Shown: in pieces, positions 20,435 through 30,674 of the stretch
Position numbering within the stretch: position 1 is the first letter of the stretch
How the letters are laid out: the number at the start of each line of letters is the position of its first letter
NCBI GenBank assembly: GCA_033807695.1
Contig: CM066307.1
Span: 3,038,001 to 3,102,000 of the forward strand
Origin: Daedaleopsis sinensis
Lineage: Eukaryota; Basidiomycota; Agaricomycetes; Polyporales; Polyporaceae
Direction of reading: 5' to 3'
DNA length: 64,000 bases
Made by a program: the position numbers and the translations under genes
The notes under the pieces: generated by a model
The model's input: only the letters and a program-made list of their open reading frames with translations
Told to the model about the DNA's origin: nothing
The model's database searches: none

Positions 20435-23291
20435 TCAACCCGACCGGTGACGCTCTCGCCATATCGGGGTAAGCACCTGGGAAACCTTTGTGACTGCATC
20501 TATGAGAAGGCTCTCCTCTTCAGCGGTAAGATCTTTGAATACCCCTCGAGCGCACCAGCGATCAGGATGAAAGCGTTTGTGGCTCTCCTCAATGACAGCG
20601 TTGTATCGTACCTTGCCGAGTTTCTTTCTCGCGACTGCGAAGAAATCCTCCATAGCCGACCAGTTGATATCTTGGTATGTGAAGTCGCGTGGATGGACGA
20701 GAGTCGGCCAAGGCAAGGTGTAAAAGCAAACGGGGTGAGCAGCAGAGAAACGCGCCTGGTCGAATTCGTTACAGAGCGAGAGGTATCGCTCGACTGCACG
20801 TCCTACGGACCAACGATCTTCCCACTCAGCGAGATCCTGCTGACGACGCTGCTCGCGCAAGTGGGTGATCCGTTCTTGATCTTCTAAGGCGCGGCGCTCT
20901 GCTTCAGCACGAGCAGCTGCAGCGGCCACATCTTGCATGTTCTTGTTCTCTTCTGCACGACGCTGAGCTTCTTCAGTCTCTCTAGCGATTTGCTCGGCCT
21001 TTCTGGCAGCTTGCTCCTCCTCTTCCGCTACATGCTTGCGAGCATGGGCCTCCCACAAAGGACGGTCGCGTTCAAGCTCAGCGAGCTTGCGTCGGGATTC
21101 CTCGATGTTCGCAGCTCGAGTGGCTTCGTCTTCGACGTTGAAGGACCCAACTCCTGCGCCCTCCCCGCTCCCTGCGCCCTCCCCGCTCCCTACCCACTCG
21201 GCAGCCTTGTTGGGAGAATAGGCGGCAAAGATACGGGCCCAATGTTCTCGTGCCACCCGCTCGACCCGTTGCGTGTCCGCATCTTCTTCTGGCTCTGCAG
21301 CCCTCTTAGTAGACGGCTTGGTTTTGCGGCGTTCGTGAGCCCGATCTTCCCGCCCCTTGTTGGTCGTGCTCGTCGGGCTGCCTTGCTCGGCACAACGACG
21401 TTTGTTAGGTGCATCGAGATTCTCCTCGGAGTCCAAGCTACCAACTATGAGAGAAAGTCAGATCTGAGGGCGAGATAGATCAACAACGACACGTACCACG
21501 GCGTTTGGGGACTCGCTTGCGCTCATCGCGTACGTTCTCTGACATTGAGATATCGCCGTCCTGATCTGTGACCGTCTGGTCATTCAACCCAGATCCCGCC
21601 ATCGGCACATCTTCTTGGGCGAAGGGCACAGAGCCTTCCGGAAAGGGGGTTCGAGGATCGGGATGCGTCGCGAGAGGAGCGTTCGAGGGGCCGGCCGGAC
21701 CGAACGGTCCACCAAAAGTCCACGTAGGGTGCTGGGGACGTGGTTCATCAGTCGAACAAGAGGGGCGTACATGGCTGTACGTGAACGAGGAGGACGGCAT
21801 GTCTGAGGTTGGATGATCGGGTTGTGTTGGAATGGATGACGGTGTGCCAGATGGGTGGTGGGCCGCAGAGGATGGTGGAGGAGCATAGGGATCAGTGCGC
21901 GGAGCTGGCGCTTGCTGGACATCCGGACGTCCACTCGAAGCGTCTATGGGGGGAGTCGTCTTGCCCTTTCCTTGGCTTGTCGTTCCCAAAGGCGTTGATG
22001 GCTCGGTGGAGGCGTCTGTCCCCGGCTGCGGAGTGACACCGCTGGGCAGCTCCTGTGGCTCGGTGGTGGTGTTTGGAACGTGAGGGCTCGCGTTCGTCCC
22101 CGGCTGTGGCAGAAGAGACTCGGGCGGGGCGATGGGGACTCCGGTAGGCAGCTCTTGTGGCTCGGTCACGGTGTTTGGAACGTGAGGGCTCGCGTTCGTC
22201 CACGGCTGTGGCAGAAGAGACTCCGGCTGGGCGATCGGAACTCCGGTAGGCAGGTCTTGAGGCTCGGAAGCAACATGCGCACTCGCGCTTACCCCCGACT
22301 GTGCCGGGATGGAACTGGATGGGACGGTACGTTGACCGGTGGGCGTTTCTTGCACCTCGTTATGGGTCCTCAGTTGTTCTGAACTTGCGCTCGCTGCCTG
22401 GGCCTTCGTTTGGGACCGAGTTCTGGTAGAGCCAGCTTTAACCGGAGCAGGTTCGACAGAGACGCCCTGCACCACAACGTTTGCCTTCATGGTTTTTGCC
22501 TTCATGGCCTTCGTGGCCGCCTGGGCCTTAGCCTTCCCCTGCGCTTTCGTCCCTAGTCCAGTCTGACTGGATTCAGAACGGATGGTCGTAGATGGCCCGG
22601 CAGGTGGCTGCGGCAGCGGCTGCGTCTCGGTTCTGGCGTTGGGCATCCCCGCGTTCGCCTTTGCCTGGCTTCTTGTTGTTGCCGACAGTGTCCGAACGGG
22701 TTTTGGAGCAGTCTTGCGTACCTTGGGAGGAGGAACATCTGGTACTACAGATTTAGAGGAAGGTTCGCTCTCCTCTTGGGTGAGTCGACGCTTTCGACCT
22801 CCTTCCGGAACGCCTTCTGGCACATGAGGAGTCACGGCCGGGTGCCCGTTGAAAGGCACGAAGCAGTCGTACGCCGGATCAAGCTTGTAAATCTCCCACT
22901 GCTCTCGTGAGCAGATACAGAGTTGCCTAAGAACATGGATATTGATGAATTGATTATAGAAAGCCGCCAGCAGTTGCACTCACCCGCAAAGGTTAACAGA
23001 CCTAGGCCAACTTCCTTCGTCTGGGACGCCAGGTGCCAGGCGCGCAGCGGGAACAGCCCTCCACTGCATTGTTTGCCCCGGGATGTGTTCTATGACAATA
23101 CGGTTCCCTGAGCGAGTGTTGGTAACGGTCGAATGGGCTTCGCGACGACCTGTCGCCGCGGTGGGATTGAACGTAGCGAAGAAGAGGGTGGACCCTGGAT
23201 CGGAGAGTATGCGCTCCGGTTGAGTATTGTCAATAGCACCAGGAGTAGACCCTCCCAGAAAGCGAGGCAGGTTGGTGAGAGCTGGGAGCAT
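20435..23291 (-). CDS. Coiled-coil protein with NFKBIL1/J-like C-terminal motif (cargo)
   Basis: Exon 1 from 23291 gives MLPALTNLPRFLGG, TLFFATFNPTAATGRRE and IVIEHIPGQTMQWRAVPAAR. Exon 2 gives CICSREQWEIYKLDPAYDCF, then a long Pro/Ser/Thr-rich region with a basic KRR patch and a 34-residue repeat. Exon 3, after an intron at about 21437-21497, gives DSEENLDAPNKRRCAEQGSP, then about 150 residues of Glu/Arg/Ala coiled coil. It closes with DFTYQDINWSAMEDFFA, RYNAVIEESHKRFHPDRW and a final helix. The FHPDRW motif in this setting is typical of the fungal proteins annotated as NF-kappa-B-inhibitor-like/J-like. The role is unknown. About 900 residues in total. It could be two genes split near 21480, but phase and a clean GT-AG join favour one. 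Confidence 0.6.
21990..22300. repeat. 102-bp in-frame minisatellite
   Basis: Three units of about 34 residues (EPQELPTGVPIAPPESLLPQ plus TNASPHVPNT) lie inside the disordered part of the coiled-coil gene. They are visible in the DNA as repeated GGCTCGG...GTGTTTGGAACGTGAGGGC. Confidence 0.7.
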
Positions 23292-23699
23292 CGTCGATAG
23301 CAGCAAAAAACTGAGGGAGTTCCTGTGGAAGACGTCGAGTGTGGAACTTTGGGTGTGGATTCGGAGTTCAAGAAGGCGAAGCAAGTACGAAACATTGTGA
23401 TGCTTTTAAGGAGCAAAATAACGCATGTAACAAGGGCATCATGGCAATGGGATGCGAGAATGGCGAGTTGACGAACCAAAACCCTTTGCAGTAGTAAGAA
23501 GTTTATCCCAGCGTCTAGAGTGGCTGGGCATGCCCTGGCACGCCGCATGCGATTAGGATCTGAGATCTGAGATTGAGTGGCTGTACATGTCCGAGCCTTC
23601 GGAGGCGCGGGGGACGGGCTGTCGCGTGCGCCCTTCAGTATCTGGCCACAACTGCTGCAGATGTTTGCTCGACCTCGACCATCACCAGTCCCCGCCTAC

Positions 23700-23955
23700 G
23701 CTTTGAAGATATTGCCCCGCGCACGCCTGGCGAAAGCACATTGCTTGGGCGGCCCCTATTTCATTCACGTTGACTCTGCGCGCATCTTTGAAGACATTGC
23801 TCCGCGAACGCGGCGAAAGCACATTGCTTAGGCGGCCCCAATCTTGATCATTCACGTTAACTCTGCGCACATCTTTGAAGACACACGCCTGGCGAAAGCA
23901 CATTGCTTGGGCGGCCCCAATCTCATTCACGTTAATTCTGCGCGCATCTTTGTGC
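23700..23955 (+). repeat. Three imperfect about 85-90 bp tandem units
   Basis: GGCGAAAGCACATTGCTTGG, CGGCCCCAATC, CATTCACGTTAA and CTGCGCGCATCTTTG recur in order three times. They lie between divergently placed cargo genes, upstream of the gene at 24087. There is no coding sense. Confidence 0.8.
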
Positions 23956-24086
23956 GACGCGCGTAACACAGAGTCCTTTGTCTGCGATGCCCAACATAAG
24001 CTTGGGGCGCCAGGTTCGAACGTTCTGACACGATCCTTCACACACGCCCTCCTACCCATAGCTCTCCTGCACCTCTGCTCATCGAT

Positions 24087-24585
24087 ATGCTCTCCAACTT
24101 CACTCTGTGCGCATCGTACCTCGCGGCCTCGACCTTCATCATCTACGCTGTTCTAACGTCAATGTGGGATAGCTTTGTGCATGCCCCCGCCACCCTCACT
24201 ATCGTCGGCCCCGACGAGCCACCGGTGAGCATGTCAAGCGCCACCGTCGGTCTGGTGGCGTCTGCAGGTGCTAGTGCCAAAGGTATGTCCTACGTGATCG
24301 TGAACGCGCAACGTCAATACTTACTCACCCATGTCCCAAGTGTACCTTTGTGCTGTCAACATCGACGAGAGTGGTGCGGTAACCGGGTTCCACGCGCCCC
24401 TCGCGTCCTTCTCCGCGCTTGTCAAGGTATGGAAGGTGTTCACGATATGTGCAGTAACTCACTTGCCACAGGATGGGGTGCGCCTTGCCGTCTACAACGA
24501 GCACGGCTTGGTCTGTGTCGACTTCGATGAGAAGGTGGACATGGCGAGGTTTATGAGCACCTTCGGATGCGCTCAGTCCAAGTAG
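24087..24585 (+). CDS. Small hypothetical cargo protein with N-terminal membrane segment
   Basis: The first exon gives MLSNFTLCASYLAAS and TFIIYAVLTSMWDSFVHAP, a probable signal anchor. After the intron GTATGT...CCCAAG comes VYLCAVNIDESGAVTGFHAP. After GTATGG...CCACAG come GVRLAVYNEHGLVCVDFDEK and MARFMSTFGCAQSK. It is about 125 residues and no family is known. The beta-strand pattern with a final helix resembles the folded parts of other cargo proteins here (18480-20025, 27279-28280), but the similarity is only visual. Confidence 0.5.
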
Positions 24586-25204
24586 TTGTCTACATTCGTA
24601 CGTTCAGCGACGTTGCGCCCATTCCTGTATCCACACTAGAAGCTACCTATCTTGCCTGTCGAACCTCTGTCTCCCTCTGCACCGTCAGCTCATATCCTCA
24701 TAACGTGCTCTCATATTAATACATCGGCTTCAACTGTTCTCCGCGATGTGCGAGCAACTTCCAGCCAAAGCGCGCTGGATAGAGCCTCATGATCACCGGT
24801 TCCGCTCCGCGCGCCCGCGCCCGCGCCCGCGCCAGCTCATCGAGAGCGCCGACTGCTTACTCTCAGGTATACAGACGCTTGACCAGAACATAGACGCGGC
24901 AGAGACCCGCGGGCCGCAGCCCGTCGCCGGGTGGCGGCGCATCAAGACGGGCCTGATGATCATGAAGTCCTCCTCCTCCAAGTTGAAGACGCGGGAGCGG
25001 CTAGGGCGTGCAAGGCGCTGATCACGCTGGTCAAGCTTGGCGATTGTCGCGAAACAGGGCCCCATGATGAGAACGGCACAGGTTCAGAGCCATGGTGGCA
25101 CACATATTACGAGGACTAGGGCTACAATGGATTTCGGAGAACTCGACCGTCGCGCGTCCTCGTCAGAGCTTGAAGCAAAGACAGTTGTTGATAGTAGTAC
25201 AAAG

Positions 25205-26786
25205 TCATTTTCCTACACGATCACCTTCGGTGGGCTCTGGGACGATGAACGCCAGCAAGATGATGGCAAGAGCGATGCACGTGAGCGTCGATCTCAACTG
25301 CGCGGTCGCGGTCAGATATGAGCTGAGTTCAAAGCAAAAAGAGGTGACGAGATGACTTGCCCAACTCTGTGCTCTGGTGTACGTAGTGCCGTTGTTCGGA
25401 GCAGGTCTGGTGTGCGTAGCCTCTTCAGGACCACGACGTGATACATGTGAGCGAGGCGAGGGCAAGAAGGGAGGCGTGCGTACCAATGTCCTCGGCCTCC
25501 CATATGATACAAGACGACGGGCTCTTCTCATTGAAGATACCGGTAGCGATGCGAAAACGATACGGCGCATTGTTTACAGTGGGCTGGCAGTGTGCCTAGG
25601 TGCTGCTATGAACGGCGCGGAGACGGTCGGCAAGTGTGAGGGACGTACAGAAAGTGCACGAACAGGGGCATCGTCTACAGGAGTTGTGTCAACTTGGTAT
25701 ACCACTACAATATGCTCTGTAGCACTCACTGGGGATAGAAAGGCTGTGGAGCTTGCCTAGAGAGATATCCCAAATGTCGACTCGGCCTGTGTCACTCCCG
25801 CCTAAAATCGCGTGGCCGCCATGGACGAACAGCACCGGCATAGCATACGGTTTGTCAATCGTCTGCTCGAAAGACACCATAGGTTCTGCAGTGCGAGTGC
25901 TGTAAATGTCAAAGCCTTTCACCAGATTTGAAACGGCTAAGAGGGACCCGTCGTCCGACAAGCTGGCACTAGCGCTGAGGGAGCATCAGAGGGCCTTGGG
26001 GTTTAGTTTCTCGGAAGGGCGGCGCACGTACATCTTTCCTTGCAATGACATCGTACGCACACTCATCCAAGTACTCATATCGAACAATCTGAGGTTACGA
26101 AGGTCTGGAACACGTTAATGTGAGGAAAGAAAGGACTCACTGGACACCATGATGCATATACGTGACCATGAGGTTACGACGTGCTTCGGTACCGGTCCAG
26201 TGCAGACTAGTTACAAGAACCTGTTGATGCTTATTTTGAGATGTCATCGGAGGTCGGGGAAGTTTCTTGACGAAGGTGAATCTCTTGTCTAGGCGACCTC
26301 AATAGCTGCGTCAGTGGCTTGGGGTGGTGAAACGGCTCACCAGGATGCCATCGCCACACTTTCAGCTCGTCGAAGGCACCGGACGCAACATAGTCATCCA
26401 TGATGGCTAGCGCTTCGACCGGAAACCGATGAGCCCAGAAACCATTCATTGCCAGCTCGTGCTACTAATATGAGCGAATTCATCGGACCGTAACGTGCGC
26501 ACAGCTAACGTACCGCTTCGGAGTCGATGGTGAGCACCGAGATGTTCCCATTCTTGGTCCCAAAAACCACACTGTTCTCTTGACTTGGGAGCCACGCCAG
26601 TGACAGGACAGGCGCGTGGCCTGAGAATTGATGAAGGAGCCGACCGTCCTCTGCAAACCAAATGCAGACATTACCATCGAGACCTGCGGTGGCGAGGTAA
26701 GTGCCTTGTGAGCTGAAGGAGACTGCAGTTATCCCAAGAGCGTGACCGTCTGTAAGCACGATCTTCTTCTGATACTTGCGGGCCAT
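25205..26786 (-). CDS. WD40-repeat-like protein with C-terminal membrane tail (cargo)
   Basis: It belongs to a basidiomycete family of truncated WD40-like proteins of unknown role. The start at 26786 gives MARKYQKKIVLTDGHALGIT and SSQGTYLATAGLDGNVCIWF, then HQFSGHAPVLSLAWLP and VVFGTKNGNISVL. Further exons give AIMDDYVASGAFDELKVWRW, VLVTSLHWTGTEARRNLMVT, RTMSLQGKM, SDDGSLLAVSNLVKGFDIYS, LFVHGGHAILGGSDTGRVDI and FRIATGIFNEKSPSSCIIWE. The last exon ends in a membrane segment (TCIALAIILLAFIVPEP). The frame extends upstream to an ATG at 27014, but the domain starts at the second Met. Seven to eight exons with consistent phase argue for a live gene. Confidence 0.7.
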
Positions 26787-27278
26787 GTCAAAGCGTAGAG
26801 CGAGGTTGAGAATCGACTGCAAGTCGGACGCGTTTGTGGCTGAAATCACTGAGCGCTGAGCGCCGAGGCCCAGTGAGTGGCACAAGTGTGACCCAAGCGT
26901 CGCGTCACGGCCCTTTTGCTTTTGTAACGTTGACGTCATAGAGCGAGCGGCACTCGCGTGGCCTTTTCCGACTCGGACTCGATACTCACCTCCCTTCTTG
27001 AACTTATCCTTCATGGATCGTTACTAACACCCTTGTCATGATCACGCTCACCCCTTGAACGAACTCAAGGTGCTTATGCTAAACACTGGAAAAAGTTGCT
27101 TTAATCACTCGCTCAGCGCGAATCCGGATCCAACAGCTCTCCTTTGTCCCACTAGCTTTGTCCCACTGCTAGCCGTAACGCTGGAGCCTCTCGGACGGGG
27201 CATGAGATGGCTGGGCGTGGGCGCCATGGGCTTCAACCTTCTCATCCACTCACCATACTCCTGCGCCACTCGAACGAT

Positions 27279-28280
27279 ATGGCCGCGTTCAGGTATGATG
27301 CCTCCACTCCCTTCCGCTCGCAGGTCTAAATTAGCCGATAGCCAAGCTGTCGTCCTCTTCTCGGAATCAAACGTGAAGCTCGAGTGGAGTCAACTTGATC
27401 GAGGCTCGGGACAAGTCGATGGCGTACGTGTAGTGTTCGCGCAGTGCAGCGAAACCCAATGTGTGTCCCCTTACGTTCGTAGCTCGAGCCTCACTAACAC
27501 TCTCACAGACTTCGTTACCGTCTGCAACGAGACGAACGACTCGATTTCTTTTACCCAGCCAGTTAAACTGCCCGATCCGAGGGTGATTATCACGTCCAGC
27601 GAGGTACGGGTGACTACAGTTTAACTTGCGGAACACGGAAGTCATTAACGTTGTCTGTGTGCTAGACAAACCTCGAGTTCAAGTTCCGCGACATCAGAGA
27701 GCGCGGCGAAGGCTTCTTCATCTTCGCATTCACCGAGGACCTCGCGTTCTGGAAGTTCTCGCGACTCATCAGCACGATGAAAGAGGTGGACTGTCTGCGT
27801 CAGCGCGCTGCCGCGGCGCTTATGCAGGACCTCTTGGACGGACTCATCGCCGACGCCGAACAACGGATCCGTGAAAACAGAAACGAAGGTCGCGCGGAGC
27901 ACGGCCAGGACCAAGCTCAGCACGGCGAGGACCAAGCCTCGGAAGTCGGCGACGCGCACGCCTCGGAGAACGGCTCACAGCTCGGTGACGCCGAGGCGCT
28001 GGAGCACGTCGAGCAGTTGGGTGACGCGCACGCCCCAGAGCACGGCGAAGGGCTCGGCGAGGACCATGTCGCCGACCAAGCCTTCCAAGTCGGCGACGCG
28101 CACGCCTTGGAGCACGGCGAAGGGCTCGGCGAAGACCATGTCGCCGACCAAGCCTTCCAAGTCGGCGACGCGCACGCCTTGGAGCACGGCGAAGGGCTCG
28201 GCGAAGACCGCGAAGGGCTCGGCGAGGACCATGTCGAGCACCAAGCCTCGCAAGTCGGCGAGGTTCACGGCGAGGCGTAG
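27279..28280 (+). CDS. Hypothetical cargo protein with acidic 24-residue repeats
   Basis: Exons are joined as MAAFR, LADSQAVVLFSESNVKLEWS, VDGVRVVFAQCSETQ, FVTVCNETNDSISFTQPVKL, TNLEFKFRDIRERGEGFFIF and FTEDLAFWKFSRLISTMKEV. The first intron, about 31 nt, is unusually short, so the 5' end is uncertain. The folded part is about 120 residues, followed by a Gln/Arg helix and an acidic, His-containing repeat region with units such as GDAHALEHGEGLGEDHVADQ AFQV (24 residues, 72 bp). The stop is at 28280. No family is recognised. It is divergent from the WD40-like gene. Confidence 0.5.
27960..28265 (+). repeat. 72-bp in-frame minisatellite
   Basis: Units GTCGGCGACGCGCACGCC...GGCGAAGGGCTCGGCGA...CATGTCGCCGACCAAGC repeat about four times within the last exon of the gene at 27279-28280. 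Partial units flank them. Confidence 0.75.
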
Positions 28281-29037
28281 TACACCAACGAAGCTGAGGC
28301 CAACGCCAGGTAAATAGAGCGGTCCCGAGCGTAGTGACGACCAGTAGAATCTCTTCTCTCCACGAATGCGAATGCGATGTATGTTCCGCGGAAAATGCGT
28401 GGTACTCCTCCGTGCGTGCGCCTCGGTCTATGAGCCCTGAGCGCTCATGAGCGCTCCGCTCGGGCGTGTGCAGCCGAAAGCGCCCCAATGCATACTACCT
28501 CTCCCTGTCTACCACTACAGCAGCTATGTACAACCTGGCCACGACCCTCCTCCACGTCTCTGCCCTCTTACTTCTGACGTCGAAGCTTCCGATGCTCCAG
28601 CTTGACCTTGATCATACACGTCGCTGTGTGACTACACCGTGACTCGGGAAGCTTCAAGTTTCGACTCTGGCTCGGCGCCCGCCTCCTCATCTTGAACGTC
28701 TCCATCTACATATGTCCCTCCCTGGCCGCAATCCCAGGTGCCAGGCTAAACCCAGCCATACGGGCCAGTCCTGCTCAGCAGGTGCTTCACAGCACATGTC
28801 TTCTGGTAACTCATGCTACGCCGGTGTGGCGTATGGACGCCAAAAGGCCTTTGTTTCTCCAGGAGTAGAGCAGGTATGTCGTCCTGACCCCTCGTATCAG
28901 TCCCCCAAGTCACAATCTCTCCTCTCACCACCCATTTCATACCTTCCTGTCTAGAACCCTCGCATCTTGACGCAGTCAGCAACTCATATACTACACTGCT
29001 CTGCCGCACTCATCTACTCTATAATCCAGCCGTCGAT
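28281..29037. other. Intergenic within the element
   Basis: No supported gene is seen. It holds the 3' flank of the acidic-repeat gene and the promoter of the LRR-like gene. One short hydrophobic frame near 28525 is unsupported. Confidence 0.5.
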
Positions 29038-30150
29038 ATGACCAGCATCCTTGTGAGCACGTCTTTGAGCCGCATAAAGGCACCGCTGACGTTCCACGCG
29101 ATGCAGCGCATCAATTCTGCAGGCGACCTTCAGAAATTCGTCCAGAATGCTGAGAGCGATACCACCCTTGCGCCTGCCGTCGAGGAGCTTCTCATCAATA
29201 TCGACGGGCCGTTCCCCACTGCCACCTTGCGCCACTGCATCTCGTTGACGCACAACATCCTCGATCTCTTCCTTCAGCTCCCAGAGGATTGTCCGGTTGA
29301 TATGCTCAATGGGCTCCGCTGTCCGCAACTCGAATTCCTCCAAACGAATCTACCGCATCGTCACCTGCTCTCATTCATCAACCTCAACATGACCCTCGTT
29401 GATATCTCGTTGTCAGCCTGTCATCGTCCGGCAGCGGAGACATGTCCACTACGGTTGCTAGATGTACGCCCCTATACTGGTGTGGAATGTCCCAGTGACT
29501 GTGCCCTTGGAGTCGTACACCCCAAATTGTATCGCCTGACCATGCAAGAGCTGCAAGGCCTGCTGTCGAGCGCCCCCACTGTTCTGCGAACGCTTCGCCC
29601 GCCCCTCATCGCCCTATCACGCCTCACGCTGGACTTCTCACCCAACGACTACGACATCCTGGAAAGCATTATTCCCGTTGCTCCGCGGTTGGAGAAATTG
29701 AAGTTGCTGGAGAAGCCCCGAGCTACGGTACGTCCGCATCCCATACCGGTGCGCTTGCAGCGCCATCGATTGACTGTGCTGACTATGTCCCTCCATCAGC
29801 GCCGACGTGACAGTGCTCGTCGCGCATGGAATCACACTACGGCGTGGGCAGGTAGCCTCTTCAAGCTCGATATGCTGGAAGAAGTGGCCCTTCGCACCGC
29901 CTCGACGCTGGTAGTTTCACCCGCATCCATCGTCCGGGAGAAAAAAACCCTGCTTAGCTGGATAACCGCAACACCGCGCAAGGCAGGATCTTCCAAGCGG
30001 TCGTTTGAGCACCCCACCTTATTCTCCCTCCGTGTATGGTACCGCTCTCAAGACCCGGACCACGGTATCCTTACGCTCTGGTCGAAGACCTGCGGTGTCT
30101 GGGAGAACATATCTCGCCAGGAAAAACCTGCCGCAGACACGCTATTCTGA
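29038..30150 (+). CDS. LRR-like protein of the basidiomycete F-box/LRR type, F-box not seen (cargo)
   Basis: This is a 370-codon frame. It shows the loose Leu-rich pattern of the very large basidiomycete F-box/LRR family: LAPAVEELLINIDG, LRHCISLTHNILDLFLQLP, LRCPQLEFLQTNLPHRHLLS, LYRLTMQELQGLLSSAPTVL, LIALSRLTLDFSPNDYDILE and VAPRLEKLKLLEKPRA. No N-terminal F-box motif is visible, so a role in ubiquitin ligases is not supported. A GT-AG pair at about 29727-29800 could remove a basic stretch, so the C-terminal half is uncertain. It is upstream of and on the same strand as the SUN gene. Confidence 0.5.
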   Translation: MTSILVSTSLSRIKAPLTFHAMQRINSAGDLQKFVQNAESDTTLAPAVEELLINIDGPFPTATLRHCISLTHNILDLFLQLPEDCPVDMLNGLRCPQLEFLQTNLPHRHLLSFINLNMTLVDISLSACHRPAAETCPLRLLDVRPYTGVECPSDCALGVVHPKLYRLTMQELQGLLSSAPTVLRTLRPPLIALSRLTLDFSPNDYDILESIIPVAPRLEKLKLLEKPRATVRPHPIPVRLQRHRLTVLTMSLHQRRRDSARRAWNHTTAWAGSLFKLDMLEEVALRTASTLVVSPASIVREKKTLLSWITATPRKAGSSKRSFEHPTLFSLRVWYRSQDPDHGILTLWSKTCGVWENISRQEKPAADTLF

Positions 30151-30494
30151 AAACGTACGTCACAATCGTCCCATGCTGGTCGGCCATATCAGTGATGATG
30201 TTCGCGATAGTAGCCCTTCCTTCGACTCCGGGTAGCCCCTGATCAACGTATATCGTGATCGTCTCGTCCGACAGCCGCCTATCCATTCGCGACAGCAGCG
30301 CCTCGAATCGCCCGCGTCCCCGACTTGTACTTCGCCCTCCTGTTTGCATCGTCCGTGATTAACGTTCCCCGCTCGTGCCTTCGTAAATGTTCGCTTCATG
30401 CGCCTGTGCTGTACATTAGTTCGCACCCACCTTATAATGCTTATATACCTCCTGTTTTAACCTAGTTTAAGTTTCAGTCGTTCATTGAGACTCG

Positions 30495-30542
30495 GAGGAG
30501 GAGATGGGTAGGTTTAGCCGCCTGTACTCGCTACGTACGACA
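30495..30542. repeat. 46-bp dispersed repeat, copy in the element
   Basis: GGAGGAGATGGGTAGGTTTA plus GCCGCCTGTACTCGCTACGT recurs with one mismatch, inverted, at 58191-58236 outside the element. It probably marks the end of an unrelated dispersed repeat. Confidence 0.65.
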
Positions 30543-30674
30543 GCCCTCGGAGCTACGGCGCGGTCACGCCATAGTACGTAGCCGCCCACGCAACGCTCGT
30601 TGAGCGCTTGCAAACTTGTAACTTGACCCACCACCTCGCATCCCGCCACGCACTCTACTCTACGTGTCGAATCC

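Noticed and set aside
24793..25065. Minus-strand frame with NLEEEDFMIIRPVLMRR
   Set aside because: It lies downstream of the WD40-like gene and might be an extra exon, but the stop at 25205 follows a membrane tail and no join was found.
30071..30349. 92-codon minus-strand frame (RMDRRLSDETITIYVDQGLP)
   Set aside because: It looks protein-like but overlaps the 3' end of the LRR-like gene, with no promoter, intron or relative recognised. Too weak to call.
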